This document shows, piece by piece, positions 15,701 to 22,667 of a stretch of DNA of 39,269 bases. The translations under genes and the position numbers were made by a program. This DNA comes from Oscillospiraceae bacterium (GTDB lineage: Bacteria; Bacillota_A; Clostridia; Oscillospirales; Oscillospiraceae). Under the pieces are notes generated by a model. That model was given only the letters and a program-made list of their open reading frames with translations, was not told where the DNA came from and did no database searches. Location: the NCBI GenBank assembly GCA_017540945.1, contig JAFYAB010000110.1, positions 1 through 39,269 on the forward strand, written 5' to 3'. Each line of letters starts with the position of its first letter. Positions within the stretch are counted from its first letter, which is position 1.

Positions 15701-17295
15701 TCGTTACCCTCAACGACGCCACGGAGCTCCAGGTCGACGCGGAGATGAGCTATGAGGAGGAGATTGAGCAAGACGACGGATCCTTTGAGATCGTGACCGA
15801 GACCCTCCTGACCGGCGGCCCCTTCACCCACACGGCGTCCGAGACCTCGGAGCTGCAGAAAGAGGAGATCGGCGATCTGGAATCCTTCCCGGAGATCACT
15901 CTGACCCTGACCGGCACCTATCAGACGAAGAACGGCGAGACCAAGACCATTACAGTCTCCAAGGTGCTGGAGTTCTTCGATGAACCGGAGATCGAGGTCA
16001 CCGCCGCCCAGCGCGACCCGAGCGATCCGGAGAAGATCATCTACAGCGCGGACATCCTGCTCCATGACGCCGAGAGCCTCAGCGTGAACGCGGAGCTCAG
16101 CATGGAATCCACGGTCTACGGTACCGACGGCCCCATCGAAATCACCTCATCCCAGTCGATTACCGACCGGGTGATCGACGCGCCCGACTCCGCCGGACAC
16201 GATGTGACGCTTTGGTTGGTCGGCACCTACGAGATCGAAGGCGAGAGCTTTGAGGTCTGGGGCTTCATGGATGTGGAGGCCGCGCCCTTCACCGATCCGG
16301 AGCTCACGATCAATTCCGCCGCCCATAACGCGGACGGGGTGCTCTACGAATACGAGCTCACCCTGAACTCCGCCTCCGAGATGCAGATCACCGCCAGCTT
16401 CTACGACAATGCGGGCCTGCTGCTGCTCACGTCCCCGGCGGTGCTGCGGGACAGCAGCGGAAGCTTCACGGAGAGCGAAACGGACATCAATATCAGCACG
16501 GCCTCCAGGATCGTTCTCACAGGCGAGTATGACCGCTACGGCAGCACCCAAACCGTCACCGCCTCGGCGGAGATCGAGGCTCCGCCCTTCACCGCCCCGA
16601 GCATCACCGAATTCGGCGCCAACGTCCCGCTCTTCGAGGAAAGTGCTGATTTTGAGGTTGACTTCTACTATCATCTGAATATGGGCGACGCCGACCAGGT
16701 GATCATCACGGTCTCCGTCGTTTCAAGCGACGGCCTGTTCCTTGGAGACGACGGCGGGATCACCCAGACCGAGACAGATTATTACGACGGCTCCGTTTCG
16801 CCGGACTACGAGGAGGGCAATGCCTCCGTGGTCGTAACCATCACCGGCGAGTACAAGGAGAACGGCGTGACAAAGACCATCTCCCAAAGCACGACCGTCC
16901 CGGTCGTCATGGCGCCGGATTCCTTCACGAGCGACGGCGAAGTTTCCCTGGGTCCCACCGATGATACCCTGTATTTCGGTTACTGGGCCGAATTCCTGGC
17001 AAGAGAGCAGGATCCGCACCTGAACGCATACAACTTCCAGGTCAAAAGCCTGACCGCCTACTGGTGCGACAACAGCGGCGCACAGGTCGGTCAGACCGAG
17101 TACGACAGCTCCGTGCTCTCTCAGTTCACCATCTCCCGGAGCGACAATTCCTATCTCTTCGAATGCAACGGAGTCATTCCCGGACCTACCGCAGGCTCCG
17201 GTGGGCCAAAGGTCATATTCCGGCTTGTGGTGACGGACGTCTCTACAGGAAACGACTACACGACCGACACGGATATTCTCGATATTCAAAATTAA
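12751..17295 (+). CDS. Giant membrane-anchored protein with twelve tandem beta-rich (Ig-like) repeats
   Basis: 1514 residues. I use the ATG at 12751, after AAAGGAGG, although the spacing (12 bases) is long; the frame is open from 12667. Residues 1-50 are polar and basic (cytoplasmic), and 51-68 (FWTTAAAVVAVLALMVSG) form a single uncleaved anchor with no lipobox, so the rest should face outward. Twelve repeats of about 100-115 residues begin near residues 79, 210, 315, 423, 531, 639, 747, 852, 960, 1079, 1180 and 1280. The consensus runs PTLTI..A.LNG, then YSYRVTLNSA, LGTDGPYTH, LSWTTRP, VTLTLTGTYTENG and KTVTASQTL. A Pro/Thr/Glu-rich linker separates units 1 and 2. Residues 1392-1514 are a different C-terminal domain. 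There is no LPXTG. It resembles surface stalk or adhesin proteins, but no family is recognised. Confidence 0.85.
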   Translation: MYEVDNRYPEIMPLYSKVSGGKSYGALHGATAMNKAKRTSRINDLKRSFWTTAAAVVAVLALMVSGGDESPAAKSFLEPTLEIVSAEQGSDNLDELYYSYEVELNDAEAVDVTVTARTEDGEILGTAGPYHHETSGVSEQMRMTVSRPVGLSSLKLELTASYYRDGESYQLNAEREVPMREPEPVTEPLTEPATEPSPTTAETVAPSETPTLSILSCELNGSNVSPLRYRYEITLAGAESIEVTAEITDQAGNPLGADGPWFHGGTESSPLRETALEWEERPAELTLTLTGSYTENGETKTLTTSQTLAVPEEPFTAPTLTVTDAMLQSPEGTPLRWRYELQLNSAESLEVSAQITDENGNSLASDGPFLHTASERAPERETALSWTTRPREITLTLTGSYTEDGEARTVTASQTVEMPAVPFTAPTLTISNASLNGTSVTPLSYHYRVRLNSASSLRVQAVISSNTGARLGTDGPYTHSKSETSPTRRAALSWTTRPETVILTLTGSYTENGVTKTVTASQTLRVSEPAFTAPTLTIANAALNGTDAKQLNYSYRVSLNSAASMQVRASITSNTGAGIGSGGPYTHNSSGTSPTRNAALSWTTRPTTVTLTLTGTYTQNGSTKTVTATQRLTVPEAPFTAPRLNLVSATLNGSNVTPLSYSYRVTLNSAASMQVRATIRSNTGAQLGTDGPYTHSSSGNSPTRSAALRWTTRPTTVTLTLTGTYTEKGSTKTVTATQTLNVPAEPFTAPTLAIANAALNGDDATALSYAARVTLNSAANLQIRATVTANGGASLGTDGPFTQSSSGTSATRNVALSWTTRPASVTLTLTGTYTENGTSKTVTATQTLNVPFTAPTLSISDVFLDADDVTPLSYSYQVTLNSAQSMEVSAAISSDLGENLGADGPYSHTASGSSPTRSVDLEWDNWPGTVTLTLTGTYTENGSTKTVTASRTLEVPAEPFTDPTLEIKTATAVQGSSMVVYNYIVTLNDATELQVDAEMSYEEEIEQDDGSFEIVTETLLTGGPFTHTASETSELQKEEIGDLESFPEITLTLTGTYQTKNGETKTITVSKVLEFFDEPEIEVTAAQRDPSDPEKIIYSADILLHDAESLSVNAELSMESTVYGTDGPIEITSSQSITDRVIDAPDSAGHDVTLWLVGTYEIEGESFEVWGFMDVEAAPFTDPELTINSAAHNADGVLYEYELTLNSASEMQITASFYDNAGLLLLTSPAVLRDSSGSFTESETDINISTASRIVLTGEYDRYGSTQTVTASAEIEAPPFTAPSITEFGANVPLFEESADFEVDFYYHLNMGDADQVIITVSVVSSDGLFLGDDGGITQTETDYYDGSVSPDYEEGNASVVVTITGEYKENGVTKTISQSTTVPVVMAPDSFTSDGEVSLGPTDDTLYFGYWAEFLAREQDPHLNAYNFQVKSLTAYWCDNSGAQVGQTEYDSSVLSQFTISRSDNSYLFECNGVIPGPTAGSGGPKVIFRLVVTDVSTGNDYTTDTDILDIQN
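12985..16923 (+). repeat. Tandem intragenic repeat array, twelve units of about 300-350 bp
   Basis: Units start at about 12985, 13378, 13693, 14017, 14341, 14665, 14989, 15304, 15628, 15985, 16288 and 16588. Spacing is exactly 324 bp for several units (14017-14341-14665-14989 and 15304-15628), and 315 bp where three codons (AEP) are lost before unit 8. Units 4-8 are close to each other at DNA level (shared runs such as GGACGACCCGGCC and CTGACCCTCACGGG). Units 1, 2 and 9-12 have diverged. This pattern points to recent duplication or gene conversion in the middle of the array. Confidence 0.88.
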
Positions 17296-17331
17296 CCGCA
17301 GCAAAGAAACGATTATAGAGGAGGAACCAAC

Positions 17332-18264
17332 ATGAAAGAAAAGAAACGCGGCGCAAAGGCATATCTTACTTTCGTTATCGTGGCGATCATCACCCTGGTG
17401 CTCGCCAACCCCAAGTGGCTGCCCCTGTCCCAGTCCCTGCGGGCCAAGCTCGCCAGCACGGAGCGCAGCAATCTGATCCTCAACCAGGATCTCAAGACCA
17501 CGGTGGCTCAGATCATCACGGTGGTGGTGGCGATCTGTATCGTCTGGCTGATCTACCGGATCCTGTGCTTCATCCTGCGGCTCATCGGCAAGAAGAACAA
17601 GCGGACCTTCACGATCACCGAGATGTGCTGCGGGCTGCTGAAATACCTGTCGGTCATCGTGGCCGTCGTCTGGAGTCTGACCATCCTGGGCGTGGACGCC
17701 GGGGCGGTCCTGGCCGGCGTCGGGATCATCGGCCTGATCATCGGCTTCGGCGCCCAGAGTCTGATCGAGGATATCATCACCGGCGCCTTCATCATCTTTG
17801 AAAATCAGTACAGCGTGGGCGACATCATCGTCCTGGACGACGTCCGCGGCGTGGTCCGCAGCATCGGCGTCCGCACCACCGTCATCGAGGACGACGGCGG
17901 CAACCTCAAGGTGGTGAACAACTCCGACATCCGCAACTTCCAGAACCGCTCCCGCATCAACTCCCTGGTGATCATCATCTGCGCCGTGGCCTACGACACG
18001 GATCTGCGGCGGCTGGAGAAGGTCATGGAAAAGGAGCTGCCGGGATCGAGAAAGAACCATCCCGACCTCTACCTGACCGACATCCGCTATATGGGCGTGG
18101 AGGAGCTGGCGGACAGCGGCGTCAACCTGAAGTTCTCCGTCCAGGCCGACGAGGAAAAGTTCTTCCAGGCCAAACGCGCACTGAACCGGGACGTCAAGCT
18201 GCTGCTGGACGCCAACGGCTTCGAGATCCCCTTCCCCCAGGTGGTGGTACACAAGGGAGACTGA
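17332..18264 (+). CDS. Small-conductance mechanosensitive channel (MscS family)
   Basis: 310 residues, ATG after GAGGAGG. Membrane segments lie at about 11-26, 57-85 and 100-140. The pore helix region GAVLAGVGIIGLIIGFGAQSLIEDIITG is the conserved MscS TM3 with Gly/Ala packing and the FGAQSLIED signature. The beta domain follows with NQYSVGDIIVLDDVRGVVRSIGVRTT, then VVNNSDIRNFQNRS. It opens on membrane tension to release solutes. It lies 36 bp after the giant repeat protein, so both are probably on one transcript. A strong terminator follows. Confidence 0.95.
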   Translation: MKEKKRGAKAYLTFVIVAIITLVLANPKWLPLSQSLRAKLASTERSNLILNQDLKTTVAQIITVVVAICIVWLIYRILCFILRLIGKKNKRTFTITEMCCGLLKYLSVIVAVVWSLTILGVDAGAVLAGVGIIGLIIGFGAQSLIEDIITGAFIIFENQYSVGDIIVLDDVRGVVRSIGVRTTVIEDDGGNLKVVNNSDIRNFQNRSRINSLVIIICAVAYDTDLRRLEKVMEKELPGSRKNHPDLYLTDIRYMGVEELADSGVNLKFSVQADEEKFFQAKRALNRDVKLLLDANGFEIPFPQVVVHKGD

Positions 18265-18276
18265 CGGAAACACCCA

Positions 18277-18318
18277 AACGAAAGACGACCCCCCGATCAG
18301 GGAGGGTCGTCTTTCGTT
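18277..18318. terminator. Bidirectional intrinsic terminator between mscS and luxC
   Basis: AACGAAAGACGACCC (18277-18291) pairs perfectly with GGGTCGTCTTTCGTT (18304-18318). The T-rich 3' arm on each strand and the convergent gene arrangement suggest it stops both the mscS and the luxE-luxC transcripts. A clear long T-tract after the stem is missing. Confidence 0.8.
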
Positions 18319-18362
18319 CACACGGACAGCAGGGAACCGGATCAGGGATTTGGGATACGGAA

Positions 18363-19646
18363 TTAGATTTCCACATTCACGATCCGGATATAGCGCTGCA
18401 GGGGATAGCTTCCGTCGTGGGCTTCGCCGGGGACGCCCTCAGACATGGAGCCGGGGCGGGTGATCCGGGTGAGACCGGCCTGCGCCAGCAGCTGCGTCAG
18501 CGCTTCCCGCTCCGCCGGGGGACAGGCCAGGCCCGCGGTCTGCAAATAGGACTTGGCCTTTCGCAGTACCGGGAGGATTTCCTGGCGGGGCAGACGCTTT
18601 ACCAGCACGTTGGCGAACATGGGAGAGAGCTCCAGGGCGCTGTCCTCCTTCGGGATCAGCGAGCAGAGGGGAGAGGACCAGGGCTTCGATGTCCCGCCGT
18701 TCAGGATGGCCTCCAGCCGATCCGTATAAGTCCGCAGCGTCAGCTCCGCCACCGCGCCCAGGGTCCGGGGCCGGCGCGCCTCGGCCGCCCTTTGCAGAAT
18801 CGGCCAGAACCGATCACAGAAGGCGCGGAGATCCTCCATCCGCTCCGTGTCCAGATAAATGACCTGACAGGAGGAGCAGAGCAGCTGCCGGGTGACAACC
18901 AGATGCTCCGCCAGGGCGGTCAGCTCCCGCTCCGGGACCGCTCCGGAAAGATACGCGAAGCTCAGCCGGTGGCCCCACTCGATCAGCTTTGTCCCAGGAT
19001 GGGCGAAGCGGCGCACCGCCGAGACCGCGGCTTCTCCGCCCCAGACCACGATGCCGTCGGCCAGCTCCGCCATCCTTTGGATGGCCCCAACGTCGGAGGA
19101 GGGGGTGTCGAAGACGTAGATGTAGTCTGCCAGCCGGGGCTCCAGCTCCAGCAGGGCCTGAAAGATCTCCAGGGAAAGGCCGTTGTCCGCCTGGGGCAGC
19201 TTCAGGATGTTGATATTGCCCGTGACGAGTCCCTCGGCCACGGAGAAGGCCGGCAGGCCGTCGGCGTTGCCCGCGGCAATGTGCAGCAGGACGCCCAGGG
19301 GCCGGGTCAGCACCCGCACAGGCTGCAGCCCTGCGGGAGGCTCGGTCAGATAGTCCGGGCGGAAGTCGGCTCCCAGCTCCGTTCGCAGCATGAATTCCAG
19401 ATTGTCCCGCCGCAGCAGACGGACAGCCAGCTCCTTGTATTGCTCCGCTCCGTCGATTTGCAGGGCGGCGATCCGTTCGTCGAATTCCCCGGCAGCCACC
19501 CGCTTTCCCAGCTCGTCGATGGCGGCCACGACGGTCTCGGCCTCCAGGGGCGGTCCCGCCAGGGTGGCGTTGAGCTTCGCTTCCAGACCCGCCAGGATCT
19601 CGCTCTGCATGGAGCTCTCCCAGCGCTTTCCGTTTGCCAGGATCAT
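18363..19646 (-). CDS. luxC: LuxC-like acyl-CoA/acyl-protein reductase
   Basis: 427 residues, ATG at 19646 after GGAGGTGA, overlapping the luxE stop codon as ATGA. It matches the LuxC family (PF05893), an aldehyde-dehydrogenase fold that reduces an activated fatty acyl group to an aldehyde with NADPH. Visible features are PLGVLLHIAAGNADGLPAFS (substrate/nucleotide region), NINILKLP, the DGIVVWGGEAAVSAVRRF segment and RQLLCSSCQVIYLDT with the likely catalytic cysteine. The family length is 450-480, so this one is slightly short. Its partner LuxE is encoded directly upstream. There are no luxA/luxB luciferase genes nearby, so light production is not suggested. Confidence 0.84.
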   Translation of the reverse strand: MILANGKRWESSMQSEILAGLEAKLNATLAGPPLEAETVVAAIDELGKRVAAGEFDERIAALQIDGAEQYKELAVRLLRRDNLEFMLRTELGADFRPDYLTEPPAGLQPVRVLTRPLGVLLHIAAGNADGLPAFSVAEGLVTGNINILKLPQADNGLSLEIFQALLELEPRLADYIYVFDTPSSDVGAIQRMAELADGIVVWGGEAAVSAVRRFAHPGTKLIEWGHRLSFAYLSGAVPERELTALAEHLVVTRQLLCSSCQVIYLDTERMEDLRAFCDRFWPILQRAAEARRPRTLGAVAELTLRTYTDRLEAILNGGTSKPWSSPLCSLIPKEDSALELSPMFANVLVKRLPRQEILPVLRKAKSYLQTAGLACPPAEREALTQLLAQAGLTRITRPGSMSEGVPGEAHDGSYPLQRYIRIVNVEI

Positions 19647-20896
19647 AGGCTCACCTCCACCTTGTTCAGGATTTCCGCAGCGCCCGCGGCGCAGGTCTTG
19701 ATGTCCTGGAGCCCCACCCGGCCCAGGATTTCCAGCCAGGGAGCATCCAGACCGCAGCCGCACTCGTCGGCGTCGTGGAGGATTCCCAGATCGTCGGTCA
19801 TGACGGAGAGCAGGGGCGTTCCCACATCCATGGGGGTGATCAGATTCACCAGCCCCGGGGTCCCGTTGGGAACGGGCTTCAGCGTCGCCGGGTCCCGGAT
19901 GAGAACGCGGCTGTAGATGGGGATGTGGAAGTGGTGCCGCTCGCAGTCATTGTAGAAGATCGGGTGCTCCACGGCTCCGAAAAACTCGATGATGTCCCGG
20001 TCGTCCAGGCCCAGGACCTTCTTCGCCAGAGCGTAGAACTCAGACTTGTCCACCTCCTCCGCGTAGAACTGCTTCCAGCCGCCTCCCAGCATGAGCTTGG
20101 AGCCCTTGGGAAGCCGGACCCGAACGCCCTGCTCCTCCATGCGCTTCATCAGGAACCAGGCGTAGGCCGGGAAGCCCATAAAGCGCAGGGGAAAACGGGA
20201 GCGGCTGTGCTTCACGATGGCGTCCTGGACGTGCTGCAGATCGAGCACGTAGTCCCCGAGCTCCGCCCGCGCTGTAGGGGCGGCCATTGGCCGCCCGCCC
20301 GAGGCAGATGCCTGGGTGTTTTGAGACAGGGAGCTTTCTGCGTGTTGCGGGCGGCCGCTGGCCGCCCCTACGGAGGGAGCGTTTTTCCGCCAGCGCAGGG
20401 CGTAGGTCCGGCTGAGGGCCGGAGTGAACAGGGTCACGCCGAAGGCGGTCCGGGAAACACCCGTGCGGTTCCGCAGCCGGGGCTGATAGCCGAAGACCAC
20501 GTAGTGACAAGGTCTCCAGGACAGCAGCTTCCGCAGCCTGCAAATGTGCAGGACCATTTTCAGTCCCGCCCAGAGATCGCCCACGGAGAAGCCGATCTCA
20601 CTGGCCCTTCCGCTGGTGCCTGAGGAGGTCACAACGCAGGGCAGCCGCCAGCGTGGGAGGGAAAAGAGCCGCCGCCGCTTGAACAGCGCCGTGGGCAGAA
20701 AGGGCAGCTCCGCCAGATCCTCCATGGTTCGCAGCCGCTCCGGCGCGAAGCCCGCGGCGTCCAGAATGGCCCGGTAGCCGGGGCAGTGGGCGTAGGCAAA
20801 GGCGCAGTTCTCCCGCACGGCCTGCATGAACAGCGCGTCGGTGCCTTTGAGGTCGTAAGGGTCCCGGTGCCGGAACAGTTTTCTGCGGTACTTCAT
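19643..20896 (-). CDS. luxE: LuxE-like acyl-protein synthetase with an in-frame REPIN insertion
   Basis: 417 residues, ATG at 20896 after GGAGGTGA; the longer open frame to 21052 covers repeat DNA and has no start signal. It is a LuxE/PF04443 member: LPFLPTALFKRRRLFSLPRW, VTSSGTSGRASEIG (adenylate/P-loop-like motif), GAVEHPIFYNDC, and a C-terminal GVGTPLL-like region here reading MDVGTPLLSVMTDDLG. LuxE activates a fatty acid as acyl-AMP and transfers it to its own cysteine for LuxC. Residues of about 175-208 (PSVGAASGRPQHAESS and on) are encoded by a 98-bp palindromic element (20274-20371) and look foreign to the fold. The gene may still be active if the insert is a surface loop, or it may be decaying. 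Confidence 0.82.
   Translation of the reverse strand: MKYRRKLFRHRDPYDLKGTDALFMQAVRENCAFAYAHCPGYRAILDAAGFAPERLRTMEDLAELPFLPTALFKRRRLFSLPRWRLPCVVTSSGTSGRASEIGFSVGDLWAGLKMVLHICRLRKLLSWRPCHYVVFGYQPRLRNRTGVSRTAFGVTLFTPALSRTYALRWRKNAPSVGAASGRPQHAESSLSQNTQASASGGRPMAAPTARAELGDYVLDLQHVQDAIVKHSRSRFPLRFMGFPAYAWFLMKRMEEQGVRVRLPKGSKLMLGGGWKQFYAEEVDKSEFYALAKKVLGLDDRDIIEFFGAVEHPIFYNDCERHHFHIPIYSRVLIRDPATLKPVPNGTPGLVNLITPMDVGTPLLSVMTDDLGILHDADECGCGLDAPWLEILGRVGLQDIKTCAAGAAEILNKVEVSL
20274..20371. repeat. REPIN-like element (inverted pair of GTAG palindromes) inside luxE
   Basis: The element begins with GTAGGGGCGGCCA and ends with TGGCCGCCCCTAC, its exact reverse complement. Over 25 bases per end the two arms match at 23, and each arm is itself a hairpin (GGGCGGCCA/TGGCCGCCC-type). 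About 48 bp separate the arms. It is the same architecture as 38068-38146, with a different sequence. Confidence 0.85.
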
Positions 20897-20940
20897 CGGG
20901 AAATCACCTCCGCTCCCATCATAGCATAAGCTTCGACAAA

Positions 20941-20956
20941 AGGCAACAGGCAACAG
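20941..20956 (+). repeat. Heptamer tandem repeat (AGGCAAC)
   Basis: Two perfect copies of AGGCAAC followed by AG, 44 bp upstream of the luxE start codon. It belongs to the same degenerate period-7 pattern as 21137-21157, 27774-27787 and 29111-29131. Confidence 0.5.
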
Positions 20957-20964
20957 ACCCGCCT

Positions 20965-21002
20965 GTAGGGACAAGCCGCCAAAAGGCATGGCTTGCCGCT
21001 CC
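20965..21002 (+). repeat. GTAG-footed palindrome (REP-like, ACAAGCC class)
   Basis: GTAG followed by GGACAAGCC, a 12-base loop and GGCTTGCCGCTCC, an imperfect stem. The next GTAG element starts at the next base, so the two form a direct tandem. Confidence 0.65.
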
Positions 21003-21048
21003 GTAGGGGCCGAACTCGAAGAGTCACGAAGTATGCCCACATCGGCCC
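21003..21048 (+). repeat. GTAG-footed palindrome (GGGGCCGA class) with nested 20-bp insert
   Basis: GTAGGGGCCGA, then actcgaagagtcacgaagta, then TGCCCACATCGGCCC. Removing the 20 inner bases gives exactly the 26-bp element at 29969-29994. A second copy with one base change lies at 26314-26359. Confidence 0.8.
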
Positions 21049-21136
21049 TCACTCCGCGACGTTCCGCGACAGCCCACCGGGCTGTCGGCGCTGAACGCGC
21101 TTACATTGCTTGTCCGCTCCTCCCCCGCACGGACGA

Positions 21137-21157
21137 GTCACCAGTCACCTGTCACCT
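21137..21157 (-). repeat. Heptamer tandem repeat (AGGTGAC)
   Basis: On the minus strand AGGTGAC, AGGTGAC and TGGTGAC follow each other without gaps. It lies 24 bp before the -35 box of the rnf promoter. Confidence 0.55.
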
Positions 21158-21181
21158 TGCATAAATAATAAAAACTTCCCA

Positions 21182-21210
21182 TTGCCTTTTCTGTCAATTT
21201 ATGTTACACT
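21182..21210 (+). promoter_or_regulatory. Promoter of the rnf operon
   Basis: TTGCCT (21182-21187), 17-base spacer, TACACT (21205-21210) with TG one base upstream of the -10 box. It sits in the only AT-rich stretch of the intergenic region. Transcription would start near 21217, leaving a leader of about 95 bases. Confidence 0.7.
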
Positions 21211-21216
21211 GTACAG

Positions 21217-21311
21217 TAAGGATACCATAGGCGAAGTCTTTTCCTGCGGCGATTCTCCCGCCGCGGAGCGCTGCGGCAGCGGTATCGAACTGATCCAGGA
21301 GGGCGATAACA
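21217..21311 (+). promoter_or_regulatory. Structured 5' leader of rnfC (candidate RNA element)
   Basis: GATACC (21221-21226) pairs with GGTATC (21281-21286), enclosing GCGGCG/CGCCGC (21246-21251 with 21259-21264) and GCTG/CAGC (21270-21273 with 21277-21280). That gives a closed multi-branch fold right before the ribosome binding site (GGAGG near 21299). I could not match it to a known riboswitch class. It may be only a stable leader, or a regulator of the rnf operon. Confidence 0.45.
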
Positions 21312-22667
21312 GTGAATTTAACCTTTCGCGGCGGGGTTCATCCCAAGGGCCGGAAGGAGCTGAGCAGGGAAACGCCCCTGCGCCGCTTCGATCCCGGACC
21401 GGGCGAGATGATATTTCCCCTGGCCCAACACATCGGCAAGCCCGCAAAAGCCATCGTCAAGAAAAACGACCCGATTCTGGTAGGGCAGAAGCTGGCCGAG
21501 GCAGACGGTTTCGTCTCCGCCTGCGTCATCAGCTCCTGCTCGGGAAAGGTGAAAGCTGTGGAAAAGCGGCGCACCATTGCCGGAACCATGACCGAGTGCG
21601 TCGTCGTGGAGAACGACGGCCAATACACCCCCATGGAGGGCCTGGGTGAGCGGCAGGACATCTCCGACATTCCGAATCAGGAGATCCTGAACCGCGTGAA
21701 GGAGGCCGGCATTGTGGGCCTCGGCGGCGCGGGCTTTCCCACCCATGTGAAGCTGGCTCCCAAGGCGCCGGAGAAGATCAAATATCTGATTGCCAACGGC
21801 GCGGAGTGCGAGCCCTACATCACCTGCAACGACCAGCTCATGCGCAGCAACGCGGACGGCATCGTGGAGGGACTGGAGATCGCCCTGCGGCTCTATCCCA
21901 ACGCGGAGTGCGTGGTCGGCGTGGAGGACAACAAGCCCGAGGCCATTGCCGCCATGCAGAAGGCCGTGGCCGGCAAGGAGCGCATGCGGGTCCTGCCCCT
22001 GCACACCAAGTACCCCCAGGGCGGCGAGCGCAGCCTGATCCGGGTCATCGCGGGGGTGGACTATCCCGTGTCCATGCTTCCGGCGGACGTGGGCTGCATC
22101 GTCCTCAACGTGGGCACCGCCTACGCCATTGGACGGGCGGTGGCCTGGAACGAGCCCCTCTACGAGCACGTGCTCACTGTCACCGGCGAGGCGGTCCGGG
22201 AGCCCGCCAACTTCATCGCGCGGGACGGCACCAGCTTCGCTCAGCTTTTGGAGGCCTGCGGCGGCCTCAAGGAGGGTGTGGAGGCCAAAAAGGCCCTCTC
22301 CGGCGGCCCCATGATGGGCGTGGCCGTGGGCAGCCTGGAGGTCCCCATCCAAAAGAACACCAACGCACTGACCGTTCTGACCGACGATCCGGTGGAAAAG
22401 GCTGAAAAGGATCAGACCTTCTGCCTCCACTGCGGCCGCTGCTCCACGGTCTGCCCCAACGGCCTGGTGCCCGCACTGATGGCGGACGCCATCCACATGC
22501 AGAACTGGGAGCGTTACGAGAACAAGCTCTACGGTCTGGAATGCATCGCCTGCGGCTGCTGCACCTACATCTGCCCGGCCAGACGGCCCCTGACGCAGCT
22601 GTTCAAGCAGACCAAGGCGGAGATCATGGCCCGCAAGCGGGCGGCGCAGGCAGGAGGTAAGAAATGA
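21312..22667 (+). CDS. rnfC: Rnf complex subunit C, peripheral NADH/FeS subunit
   Basis: 451 residues, GTG start after GGAGG. RnfC is the cytoplasmic subunit that exchanges electrons with NAD(H) and passes them to FeS clusters. Visible features are the N-terminal FRGGVHPKGRKELS, VGLGGAGFPTHVKL and NGAECEPYIT (FMN/NADH-binding region shared with NuoF), and SGGPMMGVAV. Two 4Fe-4S motifs follow: CLHCGRCSTVCP (about 374-385) and CIACGCCTYICP (about 413-424). Clostridial RnfC is 430-450 long, so this is complete. It is the first gene of the rnf operon and overlaps the next gene by four bases (ATGA). Confidence 0.97.
   Translation: MNLTFRGGVHPKGRKELSRETPLRRFDPGPGEMIFPLAQHIGKPAKAIVKKNDPILVGQKLAEADGFVSACVISSCSGKVKAVEKRRTIAGTMTECVVVENDGQYTPMEGLGERQDISDIPNQEILNRVKEAGIVGLGGAGFPTHVKLAPKAPEKIKYLIANGAECEPYITCNDQLMRSNADGIVEGLEIALRLYPNAECVVGVEDNKPEAIAAMQKAVAGKERMRVLPLHTKYPQGGERSLIRVIAGVDYPVSMLPADVGCIVLNVGTAYAIGRAVAWNEPLYEHVLTVTGEAVREPANFIARDGTSFAQLLEACGGLKEGVEAKKALSGGPMMGVAVGSLEVPIQKNTNALTVLTDDPVEKAEKDQTFCLHCGRCSTVCPNGLVPALMADAIHMQNWERYENKLYGLECIACGCCTYICPARRPLTQLFKQTKAEIMARKRAAQAGGKK

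Larger units (their letters stand above)
20897..21311. other. Repeat-rich intergenic region between luxE and rnfC
   Basis: 415 bp with no gene. From left to right it holds a heptamer array (20941-20956), a GTAG palindrome (20965-21002), a second GTAG palindrome with a nested 20-bp insert (21003-21048), a plain hairpin (CGACAGCCC/GGGCTGTCG, 21067-21087), a second heptamer array (21137-21157), the rnf promoter (21182-21210) and a structured leader. The luxE promoter should lie here on the minus strand, but I could not pick a convincing one. Confidence 0.7.

Noticed and set aside
12985..16923. Possible CRISPR or other nucleic-acid repeat array
   Set aside because: Repeat period is 315-350 bp, always a multiple of three, and similarity follows protein sequence. 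This is a coding repeat.
18363..20896. Bioluminescence operon
   Set aside because: Only luxC and luxE homologs are present; no luxA, luxB or luxD, and the setting is anaerobic.
20897..21052. Upstream extension of LuxE by 52 residues
   Set aside because: The extension translates heptamer and GTAG repeat DNA. A strong GGAGGTGA site precedes the ATG at 20896.
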